A DNA stretch of 64,000 bases from Tubulanus polymorphus (Eukaryota; Nemertea; Palaeonemertea; Tubulaniformes; Tubulanidae). Shown here one piece after another: positions 10,250-22,896 of the stretch (its first letter is position 1; each line of letters opens with the position of its first letter). Location of the stretch: positions 21,922,153 through 21,986,152 of the forward strand of contig NC_134028.1 in NCBI RefSeq assembly GCF_964204645.1. Direction: 5' to 3'. Below the pieces are notes generated by a model. It worked only from the letters and a program-made list of their open reading frames with translations. It ran no database searches and was not told the DNA's origin. The position numbers and the translations under genes are program-made.

Positions 10250-12311
10250 TAGGCCAAAAAAAGATGTCTTGTTTCTCATGATTTTGAAATCCCGCCCGCA
10301 TCGGAAAAATCATCGGCAAATTAGCGATAAAAATTAAGTCCGCCCTCCCGCATCATAGCTCGAAAATAAATTTGTTTTTTTATAAAAAAATTAAAATCCG
10401 CCCGCATTGATATAATACGCATATCGTCATCTTGTTATCATTTTATTTCTCTATGAACGTATCGAGAAAAGTTGATCGTATAAATATCATCGGCACCACA
10501 CTGGTGACTCGAACCCATATCAACGGAGTCGGTTACCGTAGGCCTAAATGTCAAATGCCAAGGTCGCTGTGGAGCTTGATTTCTGGCGTGATTCTTATTT
10601 CGAAGCGATTTCTCTTGGTAAAATGTGGTGCTTATAGCGTCCAAGATGTTTCTATCTGTTCAAATAATATTCCAAAAGGAGCCAATACTACGTTGGCCAA
10701 TTCTACAAGTATCTCCAGAGTCAACAGTGATGGAACTTTTCGAAAATGCGTTGGCCGGTTCTTACTCAAACTTGACAGTTAGTGAAGAAATGCGTGATGT
10801 TCACGAGTCCGAGAAGTATATAGAGTGTCCAGATTAACTGAAAGCCGATATTCATAGGACCGTAGAAGGTGTTGCAATGGATTTTCAGGATTCACCAATC
10901 ATTTTCAGAATTAAGCAGTGATTTTCCAGTTAAATAAAAATAAACAAGAAAATTAACTTTAATAAATTATTTGACGCCTGCGAAAAAATGTAGAATTTCT
11001 GGGATAAGCTAATGTGGAATTGCAAATTTGAAATCGAAGTTTTAAGAAATTTGGGGAATTATGAGATTTGGCGATTGGGTAGATGATACAGTCTTCGACT
11101 GGTCTAATTAAAAAAAAAATTGTCAACTTGTGACCGACTTCGATTCACTTTTGCTCTAAGCTGGTCTGCAACTTCATTGCCTCCATGGTTGAAGAAAGAG
11201 CTCTTCTGATGTCTGCTTCATCATGACTTCGAGCATATCGTGTAGCCAGCCGGCCCGGTCCCGGGCCCGGTTGGGTTTGGCTGTCACTCGATATCCTAGA
11301 CTTGAGTCTGGGTTGAAGTAGACATCGTCATTTAAATAACTTATTCATGTTATTCTGTATGAATTACCCATGTGTCTTGTATTTTGTATTTTCTTATTCT
11401 AAAATTTGTAACTTTATTGAAATTGGGAATTTCATCCCGGAATTTCAATGTAATAAGGATCAATAAAGTATTGAATTGAATTGTCACCTTATACACATGC
11501 CATCAGTGGACGCGGAGCCGTATATGACAGCTATGCTATTATAGATTGTTAATCTCATGAAACCTGCATACCCCTAATATCGAACATATTTTCTAAAACA
11601 TTTGAATATTGAAATTATTTGTTTACACCTTTTTATATAAACCGCTTGTAGCCGCCGATGAAATTCACGCCGGCCCTACTCAGATCGTAGATAGCTTCGT
11701 CATTCCATTAGCATCCCCATGTCAGGGTCTGACTTTTATATCAGACTTCCAAATCGTGTATACATCCGCCATTTAACCGAATAATCCGATTTACTTATCA
11801 TTTCTATTTATGCCTGCCGCTCCTGATATAATCATACATCCTTTACTATTACAATACGTCTTATCATGATATTCAATGCAATATAACATTTCAACGTTCA
11901 AATAGAGGTCATTATATAATCACAGGGAGCCATTCTACATCTTTATCAATAATATTTTGCCAAATAGCTTGTATGTGTACACATAAACCTGTGACGTTTT
12001 GCACATCGATTTACGGTTGTCGTTTGTAAAATGACGCTGAATGGTTAACATTGTTTAGGTTTCATAATGGTAACGTTTTATAAGGCGTCAAAAAACTACC
12101 TCCCGCATCTGAAGAAAATATGTCAGAGGGATATTTTTATTGATATAATAAAAATAAAAAGACACCTCCCGCATCTCCAAAAAAAATTCAAACACAGTTC
12201 TTTTTATTTCTACTTTAAAAAAAAAAAAGTACATAAAAATAAAAACCGCCCGCCCTCGTCATGGTAAAAAACAAAAGTGTGATGAGAAACAAGGCATCTT
12301 TTTTGCCTTAG
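10250..12311. mobile_element. Probable DNA element with about 30-bp terminal inverted repeats
   Basis: The left end (10251-10280, AGGCCAAAAAAAGATGTCTT and onward to TTTCTCATG) is the near-exact reverse complement of the right end (12281-12310). Both ends carry subterminal runs rich in CCCGCAT and CCGCCC (10303-10410 and 12104-12255), which supports a single element. No transposase is visible. An open stretch of 70 codons at 10625-10837 (reading SPESTVMELFENALAG) and a LINE 3' end at 11150-11485 lie inside, so it is non-autonomous or nested. A target-site duplication is not clear. Confidence 0.5.
11150..11485 (+). mobile_element. LINE 3' end fragment
   Basis: The stretch ends with a short hairpin (GGGAATTTCATCCCGGAATTTC, near 11425-11450), an AATAAA-like word and an ATTGAATTGAATTG tail, which is the usual form of non-LTR retrotransposon 3' ends. 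No reverse transcriptase is seen upstream, so it is a 5'-truncated insertion. Confidence 0.4.
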
Positions 12312-13029
12312 TAGCGAAAGCTCGTGCGTCAAATAAATCGTTAACCTACACGATCCTTTTGACTGAGAAATACGTAGCTAACGGCACTCTTCGGAAGGCA
12401 GCTCAACAACAAAACTGCATTTATAATTTTCGATGATGGGTAAGTACGCTGATGAGGTGGTTGGATAGAAGTACCTCATCTGGTCTGATGTTCCCATTCA
12501 AAGTGTCTTTAAAACGACCCCTTTAAAACACCGTAAACCGTCTGGCCATTCGAATTCCATTGAAATAAAACTTTTCACCCCGACAAATACAAAACCATTG
12601 TTTTTGGATTTGAATTCAATACACATCATTTCAATTTAACATGTATTGAATAGTCTCATAGTGCTTGTTTGAATTCTGCGATATCGAATGAAATTTTTTA
12701 AGGTATAAATGTGATAGGTTGCATTGGCGTACCAGTCATATCAGTTTCAGTTTCTAATCCCGATTTAACATTTTCTTTTATCATTTCTAACTGCGCTGCA
12801 TGTATAATTTCTAAAAGTCAGCATGGATCCTGCTTGAAAGAAAACTCGTTATTGCTGCTTTATAGCTGTATTCAAATATGGCGCTTCTCTTTCCACAGTA
12901 AGAGAGATTTTTATCTTCTCTTTCCACAGTGAAAGAGAGTTTATTTCATTTTATTCCAATCTAATTTACATGTTCTATATGCTTACACACTTTGACCTTT
13001 ATAACCATTTAGCTGTTTGATAAGTTACT
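12312..13029. other. Intergenic or intronic AT-rich stretch
   Basis: There is no supportable gene. GTACCTCATCTGG-type sequence near 12467 recurs near 31560, so a dispersed repeat is likely. A short direct repeat of TCTCTTTCCACAGT occurs at 12887-12930. Confidence 0.35.
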
Positions 13030-13640
13030 TAAAGGCATACTTTGTTGCCCAGACTAACGGTTAGGGCATTTGCAATTCGACTCCCCCTTCGAATACCACT
13101 CGGGTATCTTTCTCCGCCGCAAGATCTAATATTCGCAAACCATTTAGGACAAGTCCTGGAAAAGAAAGAAAAAACACTCTCATCAGCATTTATATATAAC
13201 AGTCCGCAGCTGAATGCGGCTCAAAATCAAGGCGAGATGACATGTGTAGCTAAAATAACATCTCATTGTCAACGTTAAGAGGATCAAAAATGAGAAAACA
13301 TACAAATAATTGCTAGGAAGGGAAACATGTATCATAAGCGTGCGCACTGGACACGAACGATTTTGGTAAAAACGGATGCTTTTACGCGAAATGACGAACC
13401 TGCTTCGATTAACTTTTACATGAAGAGAACGTACTAAATAATTCAATGGGAATATCATCCTTGGTGAATATTCATCCATAAAACTAGGAAATGAACATTG
13501 ACGCAGTATTCATAGTTGTTGAAATCGACATAGGTCGACAAAGGTCATATAGAAGTATTAATAACTGGCATAATCATTCATCAACATGTGATGAAAAATA
13601 CTTCAGAATTGCCACCAGTTCGTAGTTTACTTTTTTATGT
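13030..13640. repeat. Neurexin intron sequence, source of the 2.3-kb segmental copy
   Basis: This intronic stretch 3' (minus sense) of the LNS6 exon aligns with 2255-2880. Shared landmarks are the CAATTCGAC, CGCAAGATCTAAT and CCATTTAGGA words (13074-13150 versus 2275-2350) and the block around CGTAGTTTAC (13621 versus 2862). A tRNA-like CTTCGAATACC word near 13087 hints at an old SINE. Confidence 0.5.
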
Positions 13641-13665
13641 TCTTTTATGGAAAACGATGAAATAC

Positions 13666-16600
13666 CAGCAATGGTTCCGGTGAATGGTCTGGATATCTGC
13701 GGATTTCGGGCACTGTGGCCGATTTGTTGAGGTTTCAAACCACCGATGTATACTCTCGCTTGATCGTTGAATACGTTAAATTGACGACCTAAATTAAAAT
13801 GAGTTCAATCGATATAACTCTGATAAATCAGCCGATACTTCAATAAACAGATATAAACAACATTCATGAATAAAAAGAAAAACATTGCAAATGAGAATGA
13901 TAGCCATTCATTTGTAAAGTCATTGAGTGCATAAGTTGCTTTGGTGATAATCAATTGCCAAATCATGCCATGTTGCAAAAATGATCATACCTCGTAAATG
14001 TAGACCCGTTCAATTACCAAAGAAAATCGTATCTACTAAATTGTACGAAAGGATAAAGTCCTTACCTCTGGGATGTTTTGTATGGATGGGCAAATCATCC
14101 ACTTGGATAGTTGCATTTAGACCAGAACGAGTGAATCGAATTACGTGGTATTTCTTATCATCGACGTTCGTGAGAATATCTCCAATTGGATGGTCGTTTG
14201 TTCCCATGTTGTACGTGACGAAGATCTTTCCGCTTATCTACAATATAATGATCGGGATGCTTACAAAATGTCAAAAAACTCGCAAGTAATTATGCGTGCA
14301 TTAATTATTGAATCGAACATTTCAGCTTTTGCAAACAAAGCTTTTTTTATGAAGTTAATTCTCGCAGGAAGACTGTGCAGAAGCCTACGCGAAAATCGAG
14401 CTAAAAATACAAATCGCCTAGTTGCTCTTCATTACGTTACTGATTGGAACTTACAATTTCCATTTGAATGAAGTCTTCGGAAGAGCCGCTATCAATTCGA
14501 GTCAGAACAGCATCTCTATCCGCGGTAACAAATCCTAAAGCGAGTTGGTCTTGCTCTGTGTCCGGTCGTCGACCTTGTGGAAAATTCATCGTGATCAATC
14601 CTCCACGATTTCCAAACAAGTAAGCAATACTGGCTGCAATTGTAAAAAGTCAATTCAACGTTAGAAGAAACCGACTCAAATAACTTCACAAATGCACGAA
14701 AGAAAATGTACGAACGAAGCAATGAGATAATTCAAATGAGTGTTTACCTTTGGAGCAAGTTGGACCAGTATAAGATGTCATGTCACAATCACAAGTGAAG
14801 CTCATCTGTTGTTGCACACAGCGTCCACTATGTTCACATGTACTGGAACTACACGGATTGGTTGGATCTGGAAATATATACAGTATAACATTATATTAAC
14901 AGAAGATGACGGATTTAACTAAGACGTTTCGCTTCTGATGTCTCACAGGACTTACCATTACAACCATCAGCTATAAGCTGAGGAAAAGGGATGAAAGAAT
15001 CGTGTATAAGATCAGGTGTTATACCGGCAAAATCCAACGACGCTAAACATCCCTGAAAGCCTTGTTTCGAGGCAACCATTTTTGGCAGCGCATCAAAAAT
15101 CGATTTGGGAGCACCACCAACAAATAGAGGACCACTAAGTTCGGTTAGGTCATTTGCGGTAGTGAAGGTTGACGACTGGCCATCCACGCGTAAGATCTGT
15201 TTTGAAAGTGATGGTCGTATGATGGTCACATCGTGCCATTGATTATCGTTCAAAGGGCTTCGACGTGTATTTGCCGACGTCAGCAGATTCGTGCCGCTCC
15301 CAGCTTTGAAGACGTAACGAAGTATCCCGCTAACTAGCTCAATAGCGATGAAGTCATATCCATTACCGGCATTGTAAAACAGTAATCCATTTGGCTGAGT
15401 AGTTTTGAATTGGAAATAAAGTGGAAAAGTTGCATCCATATTGATCTGAGACAGTTTCGCATATGCAATAGTTGACTTGAACTTAATTGGCGTTTGGAGT
15501 AATATTCCAGTGTTGCCAATCCTCGCCGTCCTTTCAATGTTCTTTATTCTCCCTTCATTTGTCAACTCGAAGAACCGTTGACCATTAAACTCAAATTGCT
15601 GCATATAACCTAAGAATGTCGTGTACTTTTTGCCTCGAGGATCATTCTTTACTTTTCCGATGTTCATATTTTTTACATCGAGAATACGCAAATCACCGGA
15701 CATCATTCCTGAAAAATATTGCGCATTTAAACCAAAAGAATGAGCTCCAGGACATTTCCTAACCCACAATTGATTTTCAGTTGGAGTGAACAGTTAGCAT
15801 AAAAATGGCATAGAGAAAATGAACGTCGATTCTAGAGACGTAATTCTTATGAATCTCTCATATGCTCAATTTGTTCCAACGGTCAGAAATTCCCAAAACA
15901 CAGCTGAATAGTTTTTCAAGTCCTCATGGACTCTGCTCTCTTTTAGGATCTTATATAGATGCACCACTTTCGATCATCAGGAAATGCCTTTGATACAGTC
16001 ATTTGAGCTGCTGCCACGTTCAAATACCCTTTACATTACTGCCGGAATACATATAACTTGGAAAGTTTTCCTTAGAAAACTCGAAGGTCCATCGATTCGC
16101 CTTTGCAAAACTAGAAGCACAATTTTAACACAGATTATTCAGTTAATCACGCATTAATGGACAACTGCAGACATGAAATGAAGGATAGTTTTAACACAGT
16201 TTTACGGGAAGCTGACCAGTAATGTCAAGACTTTTGAAGTCTTCTGAATTAAAAAGGAGGAAAGTCTGAATGTTTATAGTTGTCGGTATTTTTGTGGGAT
16301 CAATAGAGTATTCCATAGATCTTGTTTCTTAACACCATCTTGATGATCGTGAGTGATCATAATCTATAGCTAAGATACGTAATAAAAAAAAATAATAAAT
16401 ACTCATCAAGCACATGTCTTTCGCCATCGTCGCGCGTGAAATTTATCACTCGCCATGAAGTTTCCCGTATTTCCCTTGATAGCATCATAAAGAGTTATAG
16501 ATAAGTCTTACCTCTACGCGTTTCATCATCCAGTTGTAGTATAATGAACCTCGCTTTACGTAGGATTTTTACAATATGCCACTTGTCGTTGTTCACGTCG

Positions 16601-17512
16601 TTTCCAACACAGATAGTCTGTAAGATATTCAATAAGGCACATCTTCATAAGGTACGCCTCGATCTTTGGCAAATGTATCAACATAGTTCATTTTTTACTG
16701 CTCTTGTGGGACTAACACCTCCACCTGTATCGTGACTACTGGATCTCTTCTATCGTTGTTCTGACTGTTCATCAATGTTGCACTGTCGGATCTTCTGTTA
16801 CTGGCTCATCGGCCTGCTTCTTCCTCAAGCTAAATATTAACCACTAACACTTCGTTTTCTGAATGATACCTCTTTTGCTTCCTTTAGTAGCCTTTACTAC
16901 TGGTTACAATATCTCTTTCTAACTCCCCCTTTACCTTCCCCTGAACCTTAGACATCATCTTCTAACCTGACCCTATTCGGTTTGCTTAGTCCCACTACTT
17001 CCATTCTACTCCCTCCTGGCATGTGCTAACCATCCCATATAAGTCCTTATATTTCAATAATAGCAACTAAATGTTCTTCTCCCTTTCCAACAAACTCCCA
17101 ACTCGTAACCTGAGCCATTTCCCTTCAGTGTGCGCACAAGCACACATCTAGTGTGCGCTCTAGTGTGCGCATTCGTGCACACACACCGCACACACTTATC
17201 TATCCATGCACATATATCTATTGGCTCTACACTGCAAAACATCAATTTCTTATTTGTAACAGGATTTAAGACCCTTGATGAACTTTACCTTCTCTCCACT
17301 TCCCACATCAATTTCGAGACAAACTCTGCTATTAACAATTCGCAATTCCATGCGATCTTCCGATCGTTCTGACGTCGTTGCGAAAAGTAAGCCAGAAGGT
17401 CGTTTCGTGCGGAATCGTAGCGTGACGTGGTCAGTTTCCGTTTGAGACTCAGCTGGCATTGAAATGAGCACATACTGAGTTCCATCAAAGCTGAGAGTAG
17501 CAGCAACAGCAG
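13666..17512 (-). CDS. NRXN: Neurexin, internal exons (LNS4 to LNS6), partial
   Basis: Seven minus-strand exons with in-phase GT/AG junctions are visible: 17289-17512, 16512-16617, 14956-15708, 14748-14867, 14455-14633, 14066-14237 and 13666-13788. In order they encode the start of LNS4 (ATLSFDGTQYVLISMP), the NDVNNDKWHIVKILR strand, the rest of LNS4 plus LNS5 (FQFKTTQPNGLLFYNAGNGYD, GFQGCLASLDF), an EGF domain (CEHSGRCVQQQMSFTCDCD) and LNS6 (KYHVIRFTRSGLNATIQVDD, VYIGGLK, RPFTGTIAG). The order and many residues match alpha-neurexin, a presynaptic adhesion receptor. The 5' exons (LNS1-3), the end of LNS6, the membrane segment and the tail are not found. The exon junction at 14066/13788 matches vertebrate alternative splice site 4. 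Confidence 0.9.
15709..16511. other. Neurexin intron
   Basis: Intron between the exons 16512-16617 and 14956-15708. I see no additional exon on either strand. Confidence 0.6.
17130..17206. repeat. GT/CA-rich microsatellite
   Basis: Imperfect runs of GTGTGCGC and CACACAC alternate through this neurexin intron. Confidence 0.7.
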
Positions 17513-17914
17513 CTAAAATAGGAGATGGTGATGGATTCTTGAACACACACTAGCCGACAAAATAGAATTTGATTTGATAGGAGATGATTTGGTGATATGA
17601 TCGGATTTCAAATTAGCCGGATGGTTGTAAAGTACCGAGACGGCTTCCAACATCCAAATCATTTTCGAAATTAGAAAAAAAAATTATAAATGAGTGGAGG
17701 ACCAGCACATCTGCACTGGCTTATTCATACACTGTCATGCCAGAACAGTTTTCCATTATCAATGTCCATCAAGATGATTAGCGGTGTTGCGTCCCTTGGA
17801 AGGTAACTAACTGTGCATCCGCGTACTATAGTGTTGACGCATCTGGGATTATTGTTAATGAGATCACTGTTGAAACATGGGGCAATCCCTCCACCTATTA
17901 ATAGCTAGATTCAA

Positions 17915-18150
17915 CTATTCCAATATTCTGTTCTTCAAATGTTGTAATTTGATTTTTTTCACGGCGTAGCCAACTGGACCTAGTGTAGAATCCGGTAAAA
18001 TAGCTCGAGGATGAATCACATATTCATATCCATCCGAACTATAGAGTATACAAGTCGGCTGGACGTATCGGCCCCACTCCGCGCGGTTGCGCCACCGTGC
18101 GGGATATACGCGAAGCAGCAGAACACAAACACGGCCACTCTCTCAATTTT
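17915..18150 (-). other. Unassigned open stretch, possible exon
   Basis: About 78 codons are open, including SSDGYEYVIHPRAILPDST, and the upstream half is much more GC-rich than its surroundings. It lies on the neurexin strand 5' of the visible exons, but I cannot match it to a neurexin domain. A second open stretch (about 17720-17865, reading NNNPRCVNTIVRGCTVSYLP) follows it on the same strand. Either may be an exon of an unknown gene or chance. Confidence 0.2.
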
Positions 18151-18724
18151 CAATGATAGAAATCGGGTGTGCATTTCAATTATTTCGGCTGTTAGGGTTT
18201 TAAGGCACAATATAAGTTGATGATGTGATATGGCGATGTTAATTAATGATAATTCCGCAGTGAAACTAGTCACGAACGGTGCCGATTGAGTGTACAGCTG
18301 CCAAAAACACTGAAATGTGCGTAGTTGCGTAACTATTTGCAGTGAATTGCAGACGAAACATGAAGCCTTAACGGCCGTTTAAAAAAAATTATACCAATCG
18401 CAATTGTAAAATAAAAATGAGATAGAACCTAAGTTAAAATTCTGGCCATTTCTAAAATGTTATTAATTATAATTACTAATTTTTAGTCAGTGCGGAACGT
18501 TTAGTTTTCCAACAATAATGAGGGGTGGTAGGTAGTCATGCAATTCAAGTCATCATTTATTACACGTTACTTCCGTGTTGTTGATAATCTCGCGAGTCCT
18601 GGACCAAACCCCATTGAACAATGTGATCTGTGTGCTGGCCACAAATGCGCACAGATCACACTACACTACCCATTACACACTCCAGTACCCACAGCTTTCA
18701 TATATCCATCCAAATATTTAGAGT

Positions 18725-18965
18725 GTCTTTCTTCCTGGATAACTGGACGACTGGTTGACTGGACGGCTTGGCGACTTGGCGACTTGACGACTGAGCGACT
18801 GCTTGACTTGCAGCCGAATGAGTGGGCGACTTGACCACTGGATCATTGGTTCAATAGGTGAAGTGGTGAGTGTGGTGATCGTGGATGACGATGATGGAGA
18901 TGACGGGGATGACGGGGATTGTGAAAATGTTGATGATGAAATTGATCGTCATGGGAATGAAGATG
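18725..18965. repeat. Low-complexity tandem repeats
   Basis: An array of roughly ten-base GACTTGGC/GACTGGAC units (18745-18850) is followed by a GATGAC/GATGATG-rich run (18877-18965). Confidence 0.6.
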
Positions 18966-19059
18966 GATATGATAGCCATATTCAGTTTTCAATACGAAAC
19001 CCCCCAGTTAAGGTTAATATACGATATCTTATAATATCTAAAAGTTATATCAATCAATA

Positions 19060-19315
19060 TTCCGATTGTATGAAACATTTTATATAACTTTTACCGTCGT
19101 TACTCTAGCAACAAAAAAGTGGATCAAAAAATTACCTTCGATCGGGGTCAATGAACAGACGATGACCTCTACAATGAGAACACATACGAATGGTCCTTTC
19201 ATGTTCAATTCGTCTTGAATTCGGTTGAATCGATCAAAATATCCAGATAACAATTCGAAACTCCATGAAACTTATTAGAAAAATTGGATACAATCGTTAA
19301 GTTCACGATTCGACA
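19060..19315. repeat. Third copy of the right end of the GPCR duplication unit
   Basis: The sequence aligns with 6120-6345 and 9600-9825, sharing TACTCTAG, ATTACCTKCGATCGGGGTCA, TCTTGAATTCGGT and CGATCAAAATATC. It is clearly older than the tandem duplication. It lacks the GPCR. Confidence 0.6.
19136..19202 (-). other. Possible signal-peptide first exon
   Basis: ATG at 19202 opens 22 codons with a hydrophobic core (FVCVLIVEVIVCSL) and ends in phase 1 at a GTAATT donor. The equivalent segment in both GPCR duplication units has lost the ATG and gained a stop, so this would be the best-preserved copy. I found no clear downstream exon. Confidence 0.3.
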
Positions 19316-20086
19316 TTTTTCTCGTGGAGAATCACGTTTGGCTGTTATCGCCGTAAATTCGCTGCGTATACATCTAAAAAATGATTGAGTCTGGTTGGAC
19401 TCGGTATAAAGACAAATAACATAATGATGTAATTTCACCGTGAACAAATAACCATTCGTATATTCATTATTTTTATAATTACTATGGAATAGTTTGCATT
19501 ATCGATAACACTAATAACCGTGGTTATAACAGATAACCTGTTTGTTGTGGAAATGGTTTGGGATGAAACATTCTGAGACCGTGTTGTAACGGTGATATAG
19601 AAAATTCCGCACTAGAAAAAGGAATACGAGTCCGAAAAGACAAAACTATGGATAAATATATAATCTAGAATAAAGCGAACACTTCGTCGAATACGTTGGA
19701 AATAAATCATTTAACCAAAGGAAACTTTTCCGGATTCGTTTTCTCGTTCTTAGTTTTCTCTATATTTCGTTCAGGCATGAGAACTTTACAAGCATATGTT
19801 TAAACTGAGGCATTTCTCCGTGGTGTTGGTCACAATATTGACCTCGGATAATCTGTGACATTTAACAAGCTACGTGCATAAAAATGACATTATTATGTGA
19901 CTAAGCATATACGACATGCAAGCTACATGCATCAAAAATGACACTATCATAATTTTGAAATTTTCTATAAAAACTATGGTTTAAAAGTAAAAATAAAATA
20001 TCTAATGTACTTATGTATTCTTAAATAATGTTGTAAAAAGTTAATTTTTTTCTACTCTAGTTTTATAGAAAAGTGGATATGGTGGA
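19316..20086. other. Gene-free AT-rich stretch
   Basis: No gene, RNA or clear repeat is visible. A near-duplicate phrase around AAGCTACATGCATMAAAATGACA occurs twice at 19868-19945. Confidence 0.4.
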
Positions 20087-20192
20087 TTTTTACCAAGGGG
20101 GATTTTTACCTAGGGGGATTTTTACCGGGGGGATTTTTACCTCGGGGGATTTTTACCTTGTGGGATTTTTACCGGGGGGATTTTTACCTACA
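20087..20192. repeat. GGGGATTTTTACC array, forward
   Basis: Seven copies of a 14-16-base unit, GGGGGATTTTTACC with a variable two-base spacer. A reverse-oriented copy sits at about 20998-21015, so the array may be one end of an element of about 930 bp with inverted repeat-array ends. Confidence 0.75.
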
Positions 20193-20280
20193 TTCTTGTT
20201 TTAAGCCCCATGAAAAATATGTGATGTCATTAAATTGAAAGCTTAATGTTTTATTAACATTGGCAATAGTTCTCATAAAT

Positions 20281-20405
20281 TTTCCTTGGCCTTTTTTTCT
20301 GTGGCCATTTTTTTCTTGGCCATTTTTTTCCTAGACAAATTACCTTGGCCATTTTCCCTTGGCCATTCTTTCCTGCCATTTTTTCCTTGGCCATTTTTCC
20401 AACAT
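20281..20405. repeat. TTGGCCATTTTT array
   Basis: About eight imperfect copies of a 15-base TTGGCCATTTTTTCC unit. It lies 90 bases from the GGGGATTTTTACC array, and on the minus strand it creates a spurious Lys-rich open frame. Confidence 0.75.
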
Positions 20406-21015
20406 TCTGGGTTTTTTTACCGCTAACCCTTAGCAATGCACTGTAATGAACAATTTACTTTGTTTTGCTAAATTAACTACAACTTGTAATCAATTCACTA
20501 TAGAACTGTGGTCGATCCTAACAAAGAGTCCGGCGTGCTATTCTAAACTTCAGTGGACAAAAATCTCTTTCTAAAACATCTTTCCTAGTCTTCATCCTTC
20601 AGCATGAACTCTAGGCCTGGATATATTTCGGATTCATTAAATAGTATCATGTGTGTGTAGAACGTTTGGGCGAAGGTATTATCCCCCGGTATCACGCGTA
20701 AAACAAACAGAAAACATATTTTTATACATAGGTCATCGCATTATAGAAATTGAACTGTTGACAAGTTGTATTAAATCTCTATAGATGAAACACTTTTAAG
20801 GAAAACGCATTATGTCCGTAGTTCCTTTATATCTACTATTGACTGTGCGCTTCGGGCTCAGTCAACTCACCATCTTCATGACTGAAATATTTGATTAGGC
20901 AGTCCTACTAAAAGTGGCGTTAATTCATACAAGCGAATAATTTGTTGTTTCCAAAGGTTTTTGTTACCGGCTCGTCTACACGGTAATGGTCGAAATTCCC
21001 CGGTAAAAATCCCCT

Positions 21016-22896
21016 AAGAATACCAAGAGCTTATGATTTGCTGCCGCCGGTATGTTTTCGTTTGTATTGCAAAATTAAGTCCAAAATAACTGGAATCGTT
21101 TTAAAGGATTTCTGTGAAAATTTTCAATTTTTCCCCACACGTCAACAAGTGCCTTTCAAATCAAGATCGATTCCTCATGCGTAAAAACGATTGAAGCAAT
21201 TTTTGCCGTTTTATTTATCTATGGTTTGATACGTCAAGATTTCAGTAAAAAGGGCAACATCATCGTTTATGTTAGCGAAGCTTGGTATACAAGCAAGCTG
21301 ACAATAACAAGCCACTGAATTTTATCTGGTTAGGCTTTGTATAGCTCATTATCTATAGAAAGTCGGTGATTAAGTCCTAAGTAAATATTGCTCAAGTAAA
21401 GAGAATTCATTATGACAATGTACAAGCGATGACAGGCCTATGAGGCACCCGTAAATCAAAAATGCATTTCACGGATTTTGCTGTGCGATGCGATAAATTA
21501 TTGAAACATTTTATTTGAAATATCTTTGAAATACTATTTGAAATTTTAAATATGTTTTTACCGGTGCGATCACTTTTAGTATTAGTTTAGTATTAATGAA
21601 GTATTTCAATCTTTGGATAAACGTTGGAAAAATGGCAAGGGGAAAATTGCCGCGAAATAAACATTAGAATTTGCAGGTTTTGTAATAACTTTGAATTGTT
21701 AAATTCTACTGGACATTGGTGTATGCTGAATATCACGAACAACGAAACATATATCTCGTACAAACGTTGATTGTCTTTTTCAACTGTCTTCATTTCAATA
21801 ACAATCAATCGATTTTTAAGTCGATTTAATTATTACTGGATAGCGACTATATGCGTTTGTGCTTTTAATCAACTAATTTCCGAATCCGTGGTATGTCAAT
21901 CAAATAATAGTTTTTAAGTCGAGAAAAGGTAAGATGCATTCTATCAACTAATTTCAATGTAAAGACTATAATGCTTCGTATATGAATCAATACTAAAGCA
22001 TTCATACCGTAGGCCACTTAATCTTAAGCTTGATTGTGAGAGGTGTTTAAACATAATGGTCACATGAGTAATTAAATGGTTGTGTCACAAAGGGAGAAAT
22101 CTGCCTTAGACATATCATCCCGATATCTGTAGTTCTGGGCTTTTTAGAATGAATTTGGCGCGTGTTTAGAATGAATTTTATCCGATATTGTTGTAACATA
22201 ATGTTTTCCCTCTGCAAGTTCCTGACGTTTTCTGGGTGCTAACGTTCAGTGGCTATTTCATAGATATCCATGCATATAAACTTGAACTGAACTGAATGGG
22301 AACTGAGTTCGGTTAGGAGTAAAAACCTCCTTATCAACTCCTATTTCTGAATTGTATATAAAGGAGTGAAGAAAGAAACAAACCCTCATACCGAATACAC
22401 TTTTACGTATAAATGAGAATAATGCTCACTAGGACAATGGCTAATTTGCGACCGTAAATGAAAGAAATACGACTCGAATATTTTTATTTTTATCATGCGT
22501 GACACGCGAATCTCCTATTAACACTAGTAATGAGAGAAGAATCCACACGAATGAAATGTATCAGCTTCATAATGATCTTTAATCCTTGACCATTCTTAAT
22601 TAACACAAAACACTTAGTATAAATGATTTGTAGCGATTACCATAGAATTTCCATTTAAAGAATGCATTTATCAAATTACGTCCATTGACTCTGAAAATGA
22701 ACCTTTAAACCCGTAAATTAGCTAAACTCGTGCCGTATTAAGCTATTTAGATTTATCGCAGTCTTGTGAAAATTTGTAAGCAGTCCTTATATTCCCTGTA
22801 TAATCAAAACTTAATTTCTATGTTATGCACGTGTTTTAATTACGATTTCCCCTCTACATGTTTATCGAGAAGGGCCTGATTACAATCTGATTACAA
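21016..22896. other. Gene-free stretch
   Basis: I see no gene on either strand. The sequence is AT-rich with short homopolymer runs; nothing beyond scattered short ORFs is visible. Confidence 0.4.

Noticed and set aside
20087-20192. CRISPR-like regular array
   Set aside because: The repeats are contiguous with only 0-2 variable bases between them, are in an animal genome, and have no spacers.
20254-20436. Lys-rich 60-codon frame on the minus strand
   Set aside because: A translation artefact of the TTGGCCATTTTT repeat array.
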